Below, piece after piece: positions 42,370 through 51,860 of a stretch of DNA of 64,000 nucleotides. The position numbers and the translations under genes were made by a program. Source of the stretch: Taibaiella koreensis (lineage in GTDB: Bacteria > Bacteroidota > Bacteroidia > Chitinophagales > Chitinophagaceae); the NCBI RefSeq assembly GCF_003545715.1, contig NZ_QVNU01000007.1, positions 372,001 to 436,000 on the forward strand, given 5' to 3'. Every line of letters starts with the position of its first letter. Within the stretch, counting starts at the first letter, position 1. The notes below the pieces were generated by a model. That model did no database searches. It was given only the letters and a program-made list of their open reading frames with translations, and was not told where the DNA came from.

Positions 42370-45300
42370 AGCAACATACCGGATACAGTTCAGTAAGCAG
42401 TTCACCTTTGCCCGTCTGCGTACGGTGATTCCTTACCTGCACCAGCTCGGCATCAGTACCGTATATGCGTCGCCCATATTTGCCGCAGTGCCGGGATCGA
42501 CGCATGGCTACGACGGTATCGATCCCAATGCGATCAATCCTGAGATCGGCACCCTGGCCGAATTGCGTGAGATCGCATCGGCGCTGAAACAACGGGGAAT
42601 GGGATGGGTCCAGGATTTTGTACCCAATCATATGGCCTTTTCGCCGCTCAATCCCTGGCTTTGCGATTTTCTGGAAAAAGGAAAGATGTCCTTTTACGAT
42701 CACTATTTTGATAAGAATCCCGATGAGCCGCTGATGGCGCCCTTCTTGGGCCGCCCTTTCCCCGAAGTGCTGGATGCGGGCGAGCTGGAAGTGGTTTATG
42801 AAAAGGGTCGTCTCCGGCTGCGCTATTTCGATAATTGCTATCCGCTCAATTATACCGCCTGCTATGATATCCTCTATCACGAGTATTTCGATGATCTTCC
42901 TTTTGGGCAGGTGCGGCAGCAACTGGACCAGCTGTCGGAGGTTACAGAAAGCGAGGCTTTCCAGGATACCTGGGAGCTTTTGCTGAATCACCTGGATTGG
43001 TCGCTGGCAGATACAGCTGTTAGCAAGCGCTTCACACAGGGGCTTGCCCTCATCAGTGAAAATAAGGTATTGCTACAGCGCTTATGTGAACAGCAATTTT
43101 ACCGGCTATGCTATTGGCAGGAAACAGATGAGCGGATCAATTACCGCCGTTTTTTTACCATCAATAGCCTTATCGGGATGAATATGCAGCATCCCGATGT
43201 GTTTGACCATTACCACCGGCTGTTGCTCCAGCTGATAGATGAAGAAGTGATCCAGGGGATCCGCATTGACCATATAGACGGTTTATACGACCCTGATGCT
43301 TACCTGGACCAGTTGCGGCAACATGCAGGTCCCGGCGCATATGTTGTTGTGGAAAAGATACTGGCGGCAGAGGAGCGGCTTCCCGCTGTGTGGCCGGTAC
43401 AGGGAACTACCGGATACGATTTCCTGGCATCGGTCAACCAGGTGTTGACGAGCTGTGCGGCGGAAAAAACATTTACCCATCTCTATGAGACCCTGGCGCC
43501 CGGTGAAGGACCGGTGCAGCAGCAGGTTTACCGTTATAAGCGGAAAATACTGGACGTGCATATGCAGGGAGAGCTCAGTAACCTGCTGCGGTTATGGGTA
43601 GCCCTGCCTGAAATGCAGCTGCCTGCAGGTATCGGCGAGGGATCTTTAAAAGAACTGTTCACGGTCTTATTGGTTTGCTGTCCCGTTTATCGTTTTTATC
43701 CGAATAAGCTGCCGTTCAGCAAAACAGAGCAGGAGCAGTTTGAGCGCTTGTTGTCGTTGGCCGGCCACATGGGATCGGTCGGCGGCGAAGCGCTTTCCTT
43801 TTTCGAAAGCTGCTTTATGCCCGATGCCTTAAGCGATGTGACTTACCGGGAACGCCTGCTGCATTTCTGGCGTCGCTTTATGCAGTTGAGCGGGCCGCTT
43901 ATGGCCAAAGGTGTCGAAGACACGTTTATGTACAACTACTTGCGGTTCCCTGCGCATAATGAGGTAGGAGACAGTCCGGAAAGCTTTGGTATCAGCGTCG
44001 CTGTCTTTCATGAACGTATGCAGCGGCGACAGCAGGAAACACCGTTCGCACTGAATGCTACGGCGACGCACGATACCAAAAGAGGAGAAGAAACAAGAGC
44101 CCGGTTGCGGGCAACCAGCCATGATCCCGAAGCCTGGAAAAATGATGTCAATCGTTGGCTGCAAGGGGCCAAAGACAGCGCAGGTTCGCTAAGTGCCAAA
44201 GACAGCGCAGGTTCGCTAAGTGCCAAAGATCAGTATATGGTGCTTCTGGCCGTATATGGTAGCCTGCCTTTGGAAAAAACCGGTGAGGAAGACTACGCAG
44301 AAAGGTTATCGGAGTATCTGCAAAAGGCTGCAAGGGAAGCCAAAAGCCATTCCTCCTGGGAGAACCCCGATGAAGCCTATGAAAGCGAGTTGATCCGCTA
44401 TGGTCTTGTACTGGCAGATGGTACTACAGTTGTGGGACAGGCTATAAGGAATAGGCTAAAGCAACAATGTGATGAGATAAAACGGCAGTCTCTTTCTCAG
44501 CTGGTGTTGCAATGCACCTGTCCTGGCATACCGGATATCTACCAGGGTACGGAATATCCCGACCTGAGCTTTGTGGATCCGGACAACCGGCGCCCTGTCG
44601 ACTATGAAGACAGGTGGCAGCTGCTGCGACGTATAGTGGAAAATAATGTTGCAGACTTATCATGGTTAAAGGAGGAAACGCAGGCAGCGAAGAAGCTGTT
44701 TGCCCTGCATCGTCTGCTGCAGCTGCGGCATACCTGGCCCGAGGTGTTTAATCTCGGGTTGTACGAACCGCTGACGAGCCACGGGCCCTATCTTTCCTTT
44801 TTACGTCGTTACGAAAAACGGTGGGTATGGGTGGTCTTACCGTTAGCACCAACACCGGGTATTGAGAGCAAAGCGCCTGAGCCGCCTCCGGGTGCGCCAG
44901 TACAATGGGAAGCCCTCTTTACCGGAATGGTCATGTCTGCCGATCAGATCGATTGGCGGGCGCAGCTGGCCGTGTTTCCGGTGGCGGTCTTTACCGGCGT
45001 GATCCCTGATCGTGGCCGTAACGCAGGTGCGCTGTTACCGCTTTTCTCAGTTCCTTCGGAGCAGGGTATTGGTAGCCTGGGCCAGAGCGCGCAGGAATGG
45101 GTCCGGTTCCTTTCCCGGTCGGGGCAGCGGATCTGGCAGCTATTACCACTCAATCCTATATCGGAAGCAAGCGGATGGTCGCCTTATGCCGCCAGCTCGG
45201 CTTTTGCGGGCGAGCCTTTGTATATCGATATGGCGTTGTTGGTTGCAGATGGATTGCTATGCGGAAATGATAGTAAAAACACGGCCTGGTCCCAAAGTAC

Positions 45301-46504
45301 AAAAGTGTCTTATAAGGAAATATGGGAATGGAAAGCCGCTTTGTTGTGGCAGGCCTGGAAAACCTTTCTTCTGGATGATTTCCTTATACTGAAAAGAGAT
45401 TTCGCATGCTTTCTCAAGGAGCAGGTATTTTGGCTGGAAGATTATGCATTGTTTGTGGTGCTCAAACAAAAATATAAAGACGCACCCTGGTACGAATGGC
45501 CGGAGCCCCTACGGGACAGGCATCGGCCGGCCCTGGACGCGATCAAAGAAGAGGATAGGGAAGCCATAGACTATGAGCAGTGGCTGCAATTCCTTTTCTT
45601 CCGGCAGTGGCGTCAGTTGAAGCATGTCGCCGTGCAATACGGTGTGGCGTTGATGGGTGACCTGCCTTTTTATATGAATCATGATTCGGTGGATACCTGG
45701 GTACATCGCCGTTGCTTTATGGTAGATGCCGGAGGCCACAAGCAGGCGCAGGCCGGCGTACCCCCCGACTATTTCAGCGAAACCGGCCAACTGTGGGGGA
45801 TGCCTACTTACAATTGGGATGCCCTGCGTAAAGAGGGTTATTCCTGGTGGCTACAACGGCTTGCAGCCAATATTGCCATGTACGACCTGGTACGGCTGGA
45901 TCATTTCCGTGCCTTTTATGATTACTGGGAGCTGCCGGGCAATGCCGTTACGGCTGTGGATGGTCAATGGCGTGCCGGACCCCGGGATCACCTGTTTGCG
46001 CTGCTGCAGCAAGCTTTCCCTACAATGCCTTTTGTTGCTGAAGATCTCGGCGATCTCCACCAGGAGGTATTCGATTTCAAAGATCATTACCAGCTACCCG
46101 GCATGCGTGTGTTGCAGTTTGGTTTCAGTGGCGATGACAGTACACTGCGTGATCTGCCGCACAATTTCGACAGGCAATCGGTGGTCTATACCGGCACTCA
46201 TGATAACGATACGACGCTGGGTTGGTACCGGCAGCTGGATGCCGATGCGAAGGCCGCTTTGTCGGCCTATTCCGGTTTTGATATTACAGAAAATAATGTC
46301 GCAGAGGCAATGTGCCGCATGGCTTACGCATCCGTAGCCCGTATTCTTATTTTGCCGCTTCAGGATATATTGGGACTTGATTCGGACAGTCGTATCAATG
46401 TACCGGCAACTACGGACGGTAACTGGAACTGGCGGCTGAAGCAATTACCGGACGAAACGATCGCCCGGCATTTACGGGAATGGGTAAGACGCTATAATCG
46501 TTAA
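42356..46504 (+). CDS. Fused malto-oligosyltrehalose synthase and 4-alpha-glucanotransferase (TreY-MalQ)
   Basis: Two enzymes in one 1,382-residue chain. Residues about 1-800 are TreY, which turns the reducing end of maltodextrins into a trehalosyl unit: DFVPNHMAF (about 88), GIRIDHIDGLYDPDAYL (Asp305), VVVEKILAAEERLP (about 333) and TATHDTKRGEETRARL. Residues about 885-1382 are MalQ, which disproportionates short dextrins: RNAGALLPLFSVPSEQGIGSLG, the 250s/460s motifs VRLDHFRAFYDYWELPG and VAEDLGDL, and TGTHDNDTTLGWY. No stop or start separates the two. A nine-residue motif is duplicated in tandem near residues 605-622. Convergent with glgB, 22 bases apart. Confidence 0.93.
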   Translation: MYLPEATYRIQFSKQFTFARLRTVIPYLHQLGISTVYASPIFAAVPGSTHGYDGIDPNAINPEIGTLAELREIASALKQRGMGWVQDFVPNHMAFSPLNPWLCDFLEKGKMSFYDHYFDKNPDEPLMAPFLGRPFPEVLDAGELEVVYEKGRLRLRYFDNCYPLNYTACYDILYHEYFDDLPFGQVRQQLDQLSEVTESEAFQDTWELLLNHLDWSLADTAVSKRFTQGLALISENKVLLQRLCEQQFYRLCYWQETDERINYRRFFTINSLIGMNMQHPDVFDHYHRLLLQLIDEEVIQGIRIDHIDGLYDPDAYLDQLRQHAGPGAYVVVEKILAAEERLPAVWPVQGTTGYDFLASVNQVLTSCAAEKTFTHLYETLAPGEGPVQQQVYRYKRKILDVHMQGELSNLLRLWVALPEMQLPAGIGEGSLKELFTVLLVCCPVYRFYPNKLPFSKTEQEQFERLLSLAGHMGSVGGEALSFFESCFMPDALSDVTYRERLLHFWRRFMQLSGPLMAKGVEDTFMYNYLRFPAHNEVGDSPESFGISVAVFHERMQRRQQETPFALNATATHDTKRGEETRARLRATSHDPEAWKNDVNRWLQGAKDSAGSLSAKDSAGSLSAKDQYMVLLAVYGSLPLEKTGEEDYAERLSEYLQKAAREAKSHSSWENPDEAYESELIRYGLVLADGTTVVGQAIRNRLKQQCDEIKRQSLSQLVLQCTCPGIPDIYQGTEYPDLSFVDPDNRRPVDYEDRWQLLRRIVENNVADLSWLKEETQAAKKLFALHRLLQLRHTWPEVFNLGLYEPLTSHGPYLSFLRRYEKRWVWVVLPLAPTPGIESKAPEPPPGAPVQWEALFTGMVMSADQIDWRAQLAVFPVAVFTGVIPDRGRNAGALLPLFSVPSEQGIGSLGQSAQEWVRFLSRSGQRIWQLLPLNPISEASGWSPYAASSAFAGEPLYIDMALLVADGLLCGNDSKNTAWSQSTKVSYKEIWEWKAALLWQAWKTFLLDDFLILKRDFACFLKEQVFWLEDYALFVVLKQKYKDAPWYEWPEPLRDRHRPALDAIKEEDREAIDYEQWLQFLFFRQWRQLKHVAVQYGVALMGDLPFYMNHDSVDTWVHRRCFMVDAGGHKQAQAGVPPDYFSETGQLWGMPTYNWDALRKEGYSWWLQRLAANIAMYDLVRLDHFRAFYDYWELPGNAVTAVDGQWRAGPRDHLFALLQQAFPTMPFVAEDLGDLHQEVFDFKDHYQLPGMRVLQFGFSGDDSTLRDLPHNFDRQSVVYTGTHDNDTTLGWYRQLDADAKAALSAYSGFDITENNVAEAMCRMAYASVARILILPLQDILGLDSDSRINVPATTDGNWNWRLKQLPDETIARHLREWVRRYNR
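44168..44221 (+). repeat. In-frame 27-bp tandem duplication inside treY
   Basis: Two identical 27-base units (44168-44194 and 44195-44221) encode AKDSAGSLS twice, followed by eight bases of a third copy. The repeat lies in a loop of the TreY half shortly after the conserved THDTKRGE motif. Confidence 0.9.
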
Positions 46505-46526
46505 ACGCTTGTTCCCTGATGTAATG

Positions 46527-48515
46527 TTACGATTCAAATTGTTCCTCTTGTATCGGCACATTGCTGCCTTCTGGTTGCAGCACCAGCAGTGCCAGTGGCG
46601 GCAATGTTAGCGATACGGAGCAAGACCTGCCGTGCATCGGCTGTTTGACCGGGTACAATAAGTCTGCATGGCGCACATCGCTGCCGCCATACTTTGCGTT
46701 ATCTGTATTCAGCCGTTCCTTTAGGGGCCTTTCGCCGGGTACGCCCAGTTCATATTGCCGTAGTACACGCGGCGTGGCATTGGCGATGAACAGCAGGTAA
46801 TCATCCTCTGTTTTCCCTTTTCGCATCCAGCAGAAGACGCTGTTTTGTGTATCGTTGAAATCGATCCACTCAAAGCCTTCAGGACTGTAATTATTCTGGT
46901 ACAGCGCCGGTTCGCTTGTGTACAGGTGATTAAGATCGCGTACCAGTTCCGATATTCCTTTATGAAAAGGATGATCCAGCTGATGCCAGCTGAGACTGTG
47001 ATCGTGCCGCCATTCGTGGTCCTGGCCCCATTCGTCGCCCATGAACAGCAGCTTGGCGCCGGGGTGCCCGAACATGTAACCGTAGAGCAGCCGCAGGTTG
47101 GCTGTACGTTGCCATTCGTCGCCCGGCATTTTGGCGATCAGGGCTCCTTTGCCATGTACCACTTCATCGTGCGATAGGGGAAGGACGAAACGCTCGGAAT
47201 AAGCATAGTGCATGCTGAACGTAAGCTGGTGCTGATGAAAAGAACGGTAAACGGGATCTTTATGGAAATACGCCAGCGTATCGTGCATCCAGCCCATCAT
47301 CCACTTAAAGTCGAAGCCCAGGCCGCCTTCGGCGATGGGCTGCGTTACGCCGGGAAAGGCCGTCGATTCTTCGGCTATGGTAAATGTTCCTGGCTGTAAG
47401 GTATGCACGGCATCATTGAGCTGCTGCAGGAAGTAGATCGCCTCCAGGTTTTCCCTGCCGCCCAGATGATTAGGTATCCACTCACCCTCTTTGCGGGAAT
47501 AATCACGGTAGAGCATAGAAGCAACCGCATCCACGCGCAGGCCGTCAATATGAAATTCGGCGAGCCAGTAAATAGCATTAGAGATCAGGAAGGATCTTAC
47601 CTCGTTGCGGCCGTAGTTGAAAATATAGCTCTGCCAGTCGGGGTGATAACCTTCCCTGGGGTCGGCATGCTCGTATAAATGGGTGCCGTCGAAATGAAAC
47701 AGCCCATGAGCGTCGCCCGGGAAATGCGAGGGTACCCAATCCAGGATAACGCCGATATGACTTTCGTGCAAGGCATTGACCAGGTAGCGGAAATCATCGG
47801 GTGTTCCAAATCGTGCGGAAGGCGCAAAATAACCGGTTAGCTGGTAACCCCAACTGCCGAAAAAAGGATGTTCCATAACGGGCAGGAACTCTACGTGTGT
47901 AAACCCCATAGTCCCGCAATAAGAAGGTAGCCATTCGGCAACCTCGCGATAGCTCATCCATCGGTCGCCTTCTTCGGTTATCCTGCGCCAGGAACCGATA
48001 TGCATCTCATAAATACTGAGCGGTATCCCGGTAATGGGTTCCTGATCTCGCTGTGCCATCCAGGCTTCGTCATTCCAGGTAAAGCAGGAGGGAGCGCTGA
48101 TACGGGATGCAGTATGGGGTGGCATTTCCATTTCAAAGCTGAAAGGATCCGCTTTGTCGGCATTGGATCCCGAAGCATTACCGATATGGAATTTATAAAG
48201 CGCGCCTGCAGGTACGTTGGGGACATATAGTTCCCAGATACCGCTGCTATCCCATCGGGGCTGTAGCTTATGGCTGCTCTTGTCCCAGTGGTTGAAGTCG
48301 CCGATCACCGATACATAATTGGCGCCCGGCGCCCATACAGAAAACAAAATACCCTGCCGGCCGTTGTGGGCGAAGGGTTGCGCTCCGAGATGCTTATACA
48401 GCATATAATGGCGCCCTTCGCGGAAAAGGCTGATATCGAATTCCGAAAGCAGGCTGGGAGGTGCCGGCTCCACATCTGTCTTCTTATTGGGACGCTTTAC
48501 TATCTGTGAGCTCAT
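46527..48515 (-). CDS. glgB: 1,4-alpha-glucan branching enzyme
   Basis: Introduces alpha-1,6 branches into linear glucan made by GlgE. The 662-residue GH13 protein has a CBM48 (GILFSVWAPGANYVSVIGDFNHWD, about residues 55-78) and barrel motifs VEFLPVMEHPFFGSWGYQ, LDWVPSHFP, LRVDAVASMLYRDYSRKEGEW (nucleophile Asp), TIAEESTAFPGVT (acid/base Glu) and LPLSHDEVVHGKG, all diagnostic for GlgB. Its start overlaps the end of treS-mak by 32 bases, placing it last in the glgE-treS-glgB operon. Confidence 0.96.
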   Translation of the reverse strand: MSSQIVKRPNKKTDVEPAPPSLLSEFDISLFREGRHYMLYKHLGAQPFAHNGRQGILFSVWAPGANYVSVIGDFNHWDKSSHKLQPRWDSSGIWELYVPNVPAGALYKFHIGNASGSNADKADPFSFEMEMPPHTASRISAPSCFTWNDEAWMAQRDQEPITGIPLSIYEMHIGSWRRITEEGDRWMSYREVAEWLPSYCGTMGFTHVEFLPVMEHPFFGSWGYQLTGYFAPSARFGTPDDFRYLVNALHESHIGVILDWVPSHFPGDAHGLFHFDGTHLYEHADPREGYHPDWQSYIFNYGRNEVRSFLISNAIYWLAEFHIDGLRVDAVASMLYRDYSRKEGEWIPNHLGGRENLEAIYFLQQLNDAVHTLQPGTFTIAEESTAFPGVTQPIAEGGLGFDFKWMMGWMHDTLAYFHKDPVYRSFHQHQLTFSMHYAYSERFVLPLSHDEVVHGKGALIAKMPGDEWQRTANLRLLYGYMFGHPGAKLLFMGDEWGQDHEWRHDHSLSWHQLDHPFHKGISELVRDLNHLYTSEPALYQNNYSPEGFEWIDFNDTQNSVFCWMRKGKTEDDYLLFIANATPRVLRQYELGVPGERPLKERLNTDNAKYGGSDVRHADLLYPVKQPMHGRSCSVSLTLPPLALLVLQPEGSNVPIQEEQFES

Positions 48516-51500
48516 GTGCTGCCGTTTCGTTTTGAAGAATACTCATAATACCTTTTAAGGGGATCATTACCCAGCCGGGGCGGTTGTTCAATTCATAATT
48601 CAGCTCATAGAAAGCCTTAGACAACAGGAAGACATCAAGTAGTATACGGATATCTTCTTCTGCATCCGGTATTAAGCCTGTTCCCCTGGCCATTTCAAGA
48701 TAAGCTTGCATAAAAAAGCTTGACATGTAATGGCTCCACAGCTCTGAATAAGGGGTCAGCTTCTGCACGTCCTCATTACGTGTTTCGCCTTCCAGGAAAA
48801 GACTGCCGTAAGCGGCATAGTGAAACGACCGGATCATGCCCGCCACATCTCTCAGGGAAGAGAACTTGAGCCGCCGTTCGCTGTAACTGCGGGCAGGTTC
48901 TCCTTCGAAATCGAGTATGACCAGGTCCTTTCCGGTAAATAAGATCTGCCCCAGGTGGTAATCGCCGTGGATCCTTATTTTCATCAGGTCGAGCTTGCGG
49001 CGATAGATAGCCTTCATGGCCGACATGATAGTGCTGCGGGATGCGATCACAGTTTGCGCTACCTCCCGGATGGAAACATCGAGGTTGGGCAGGTTTCTTT
49101 CCAGGTTATCGAAAGCTTCCCGTACCTGTGTAATGAGGCTGGAATAGATAGAGCGCTGGTAGTGCAGGGAATATGGCTCCGGGCGGAAGGCAGGATACCC
49201 CGTTGCCGACATCAGTTTCAAATGCATTTCAGCAGTGCGGATACCGATCAGGCGGGCCTGTGCCGCCAGGGAAGGATCGATAAGTTCCCGTATCTGGTCG
49301 GGAAGCTCTTCGAAGCGGCAGGGAGCCGTAATGGTACCGCATAAGTCCGTACCGGGAAGCTGATCGGCAGGCTGGGAAAGAATGAGGTCGTTATAAGCAG
49401 TAAGTTTCTCTTGCATATACAACCAGGCATCCCCGTGATTTTCGACCAGCTGCTGCACCATAGCCAGGGTAATATTTCCCTTCCCCGATATCCAGTCGAC
49501 AGTACCCATAAAGGCCGGTGCATATTCAAATTGCAATGGCCCGGTCAGCATCCGGATCATTTCCTGGTCGGGGTTAATGTCATAATCCACCTTACGGTAG
49601 AGCTTCAGGTAAAATTTATCTTCGAAGATGACAGAAGTATTGCTTTGTTCGGCATGCAATAGTCTGGACTTAAGCTGCCGGCCTGTCGCAGCCGCTATTT
49701 CGCGAAGCGCCTCAGTGCTGTTACAAGATACTTTCATTCCCTTCAAATAGCCTTCGCCTGCTGCCAGCCGCTGCATCAGGTAGCGATGCAGCCGCGTATC
49801 ATACAGGGCGTCGCATAGATAGCCTTCTTCTGCTCCCAGGCTAAGGTTGACGATAATGCTTTGCGGATAATCCCTCGTCATATCTTCTGCACTTCCTTTA
49901 GGAATAAACACCAGGGGTAGCTGATAGATCTCCGGGAAGCCGTAGTAATAGTGGACTTTGAGCAATAGCCATGCTACTGTCTGTGTACCCTCAACTACCA
50001 GGTTTTGCTGGTCTTCGAGCTCGATGTGATGGATCTCTCTTCCCTTCCCGCCGAACCAGCGCACCCGTTTCAGCCACTCGGGAAGGATCGTGTTGAGAAG
50101 CAACTCTCCTGACAGGCCTTCTGTGAGCGCATCAAAATGTTCCAGACTGTACTCGGGCAGGTCTTTTTCGGTGATCACGGCAGCGGATAGATTCTGCAGG
50201 GCAAACCATTGGAAGCTATGACCTCCCAGGGACAGAAAATAGCGTGTATCCTTGATCACCGGGAATTTATTCCTGCTTTGAAGTTCTATCGGCTGAAAGC
50301 CTTCAAACGCGTGCAGGTCCAGCTCTGCGGGTTGTGCATAGCGGGAAAGATTGACCACTACCAGCAAGGTCTCCTCTTCATAGCTACGAATAAAAGCCAG
50401 TATTTTGGGATTGTCGACCATCAGGAACCGGAAGTCGCCACGGCCAAAGGCCTTAAACTTCTTGCGGAGATCGATCATCCGCTTCATATACCAAAGCAGG
50501 GAGGAGGGATTGGCCGATTGCAACTCGACATTGACGATCTCGTAGTGGTACTCGGGGCTCAGGATCAGGGGCAGGTAAAGTTTTTGCGGATTGGCTTCGG
50601 AAAAGCCGCCGTTACGGTTTGGCGACCATTGCATGGGTGTACGTACGCCATCGCGGTCGCCAAGGTAGAAGTTGTCGCCCATGCCGATCTCGTCGCCGTA
50701 ATAGATCACGGGCGTGCCGGGTAGTGATAGCAGCAGCGAATTGATAAGCTCTATCTTGCGGCGGTTGTTCTGCATCAGTGGCGCCAGGCGCTGGCGTATG
50801 CCCAGGTTGATACGGGCTTTCGGATCGGTAGCATATACTTTGTACATGTAGTCACGCTCCTCATCCGTCACCATTTCCAGTGTCAGCTCATCGTGATTAC
50901 GCAGGAATATTGCCCACTGACAGTTGTCCGGTATGGCCGGCGTCTGGTCGAAGATATCCGTGATAGGGTAGCGGTCTTCCATTTGCAGGGCCATGAACAT
51001 GCGGGGCATCACCGGGAAGTGATAATTCATATGGCACTCGTCGCCTTCACCGAAATAAGCCGCGGAGTCCTCAGGCCACATATTGGCTTCTGCGAGCAGT
51101 AACGTGTTGGGATAATGAGTGTCCACATGCCGGCGCAGGCGCTTCAGGAAGGCATGGGTTTCGGGCAGATTTTCGCAATTGGTTGCTTCTCTTTCAAACA
51201 GGTAGGGCACGGCGTCCAGCCGGAACCCATCCACGCCCAGCCCACACCAGAAGTCCAGTATACGGAAAACTTCGGCCTGGACTTCGGGGTTGTCAAAGTT
51301 AAGATCCGGTTGGTGGTGGAAGAAACGATGCCAGTAATACTGCTCCGCTACCGGGTCCCAGGTCCAGTTGCTGGTCTCGTAATCCTGGAAGATGATACGG
51401 GCGTCTTTATATTGTGCCGGGTTATCGGTCCATACATAGAAGCTGCGGTCAGGGCTGTCTTTGGGCGCCTGCCTTGCCTTTTGGAACCAGGGATGCTGGT

Positions 51501-51834
51501 CTGAAGTATGATTGATCACCAGCTCGGTGATCACTTTAAGCCCACGTTGATGCGCTGCGGTCAGGAATTCGCGGAAAAGGTCCACGTCGCCGTAGGCCGG
51601 ATTGAATGTATAATAATCGGCAATATCGTATCCGTCGTCTCTCAGCGGCGATGGGTAAAAAGGCAAAAGCCATATGGCCGTAATACCCAGGTCGCGCAGG
51701 TAGTCCAGCTTCTGCATCAATCCCTGCAGATCGCCTACGCCATCGCCGTTACTGTCGAAGAAGGCCTTAATGTGCAATTCGTAAATGATAGCGTCTTTAT
51801 ACCAATAGTGACGGTCGTCCTGTTCGCGGTTCAT
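48484..51834 (-). CDS. Fused trehalose synthase and maltokinase (TreS-Pep2)
   Basis: 1,116 residues from the ATG at 51834. A frame to 51951 adds 39 residues of non-family sequence overlapping glgE. The N-terminal GH13 TreS part (about 1-550) interconverts trehalose and maltose: YWYKDAIIYELHIKAFFDSNGDGVGD, VINHTSDQHPWF, FRLDAVPYLFERE, LLAEANMWPED and LRNHDELTLEM. The C-terminal part (about 600-1100) is a maltokinase of the aminoglycoside-kinase fold with IRIHGDYHLGQILF and VILDFEGEPARSYSERR, making maltose-1-phosphate with ATP. The fusion channels trehalose into the GlgE pathway, and glgE lies 26 bases upstream. Confidence 0.95.
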   Translation of the reverse strand: MNREQDDRHYWYKDAIIYELHIKAFFDSNGDGVGDLQGLMQKLDYLRDLGITAIWLLPFYPSPLRDDGYDIADYYTFNPAYGDVDLFREFLTAAHQRGLKVITELVINHTSDQHPWFQKARQAPKDSPDRSFYVWTDNPAQYKDARIIFQDYETSNWTWDPVAEQYYWHRFFHHQPDLNFDNPEVQAEVFRILDFWCGLGVDGFRLDAVPYLFEREATNCENLPETHAFLKRLRRHVDTHYPNTLLLAEANMWPEDSAAYFGEGDECHMNYHFPVMPRMFMALQMEDRYPITDIFDQTPAIPDNCQWAIFLRNHDELTLEMVTDEERDYMYKVYATDPKARINLGIRQRLAPLMQNNRRKIELINSLLLSLPGTPVIYYGDEIGMGDNFYLGDRDGVRTPMQWSPNRNGGFSEANPQKLYLPLILSPEYHYEIVNVELQSANPSSLLWYMKRMIDLRKKFKAFGRGDFRFLMVDNPKILAFIRSYEEETLLVVVNLSRYAQPAELDLHAFEGFQPIELQSRNKFPVIKDTRYFLSLGGHSFQWFALQNLSAAVITEKDLPEYSLEHFDALTEGLSGELLLNTILPEWLKRVRWFGGKGREIHHIELEDQQNLVVEGTQTVAWLLLKVHYYYGFPEIYQLPLVFIPKGSAEDMTRDYPQSIIVNLSLGAEEGYLCDALYDTRLHRYLMQRLAAGEGYLKGMKVSCNSTEALREIAAATGRQLKSRLLHAEQSNTSVIFEDKFYLKLYRKVDYDINPDQEMIRMLTGPLQFEYAPAFMGTVDWISGKGNITLAMVQQLVENHGDAWLYMQEKLTAYNDLILSQPADQLPGTDLCGTITAPCRFEELPDQIRELIDPSLAAQARLIGIRTAEMHLKLMSATGYPAFRPEPYSLHYQRSIYSSLITQVREAFDNLERNLPNLDVSIREVAQTVIASRSTIMSAMKAIYRRKLDLMKIRIHGDYHLGQILFTGKDLVILDFEGEPARSYSERRLKFSSLRDVAGMIRSFHYAAYGSLFLEGETRNEDVQKLTPYSELWSHYMSSFFMQAYLEMARGTGLIPDAEEDIRILLDVFLLSKAFYELNYELNNRPGWVMIPLKGIMSILQNETAAHELTDSKASQ

Positions 51835-51860
51835 CGGTCTCAACTTGAGGGGGTGTTTAA

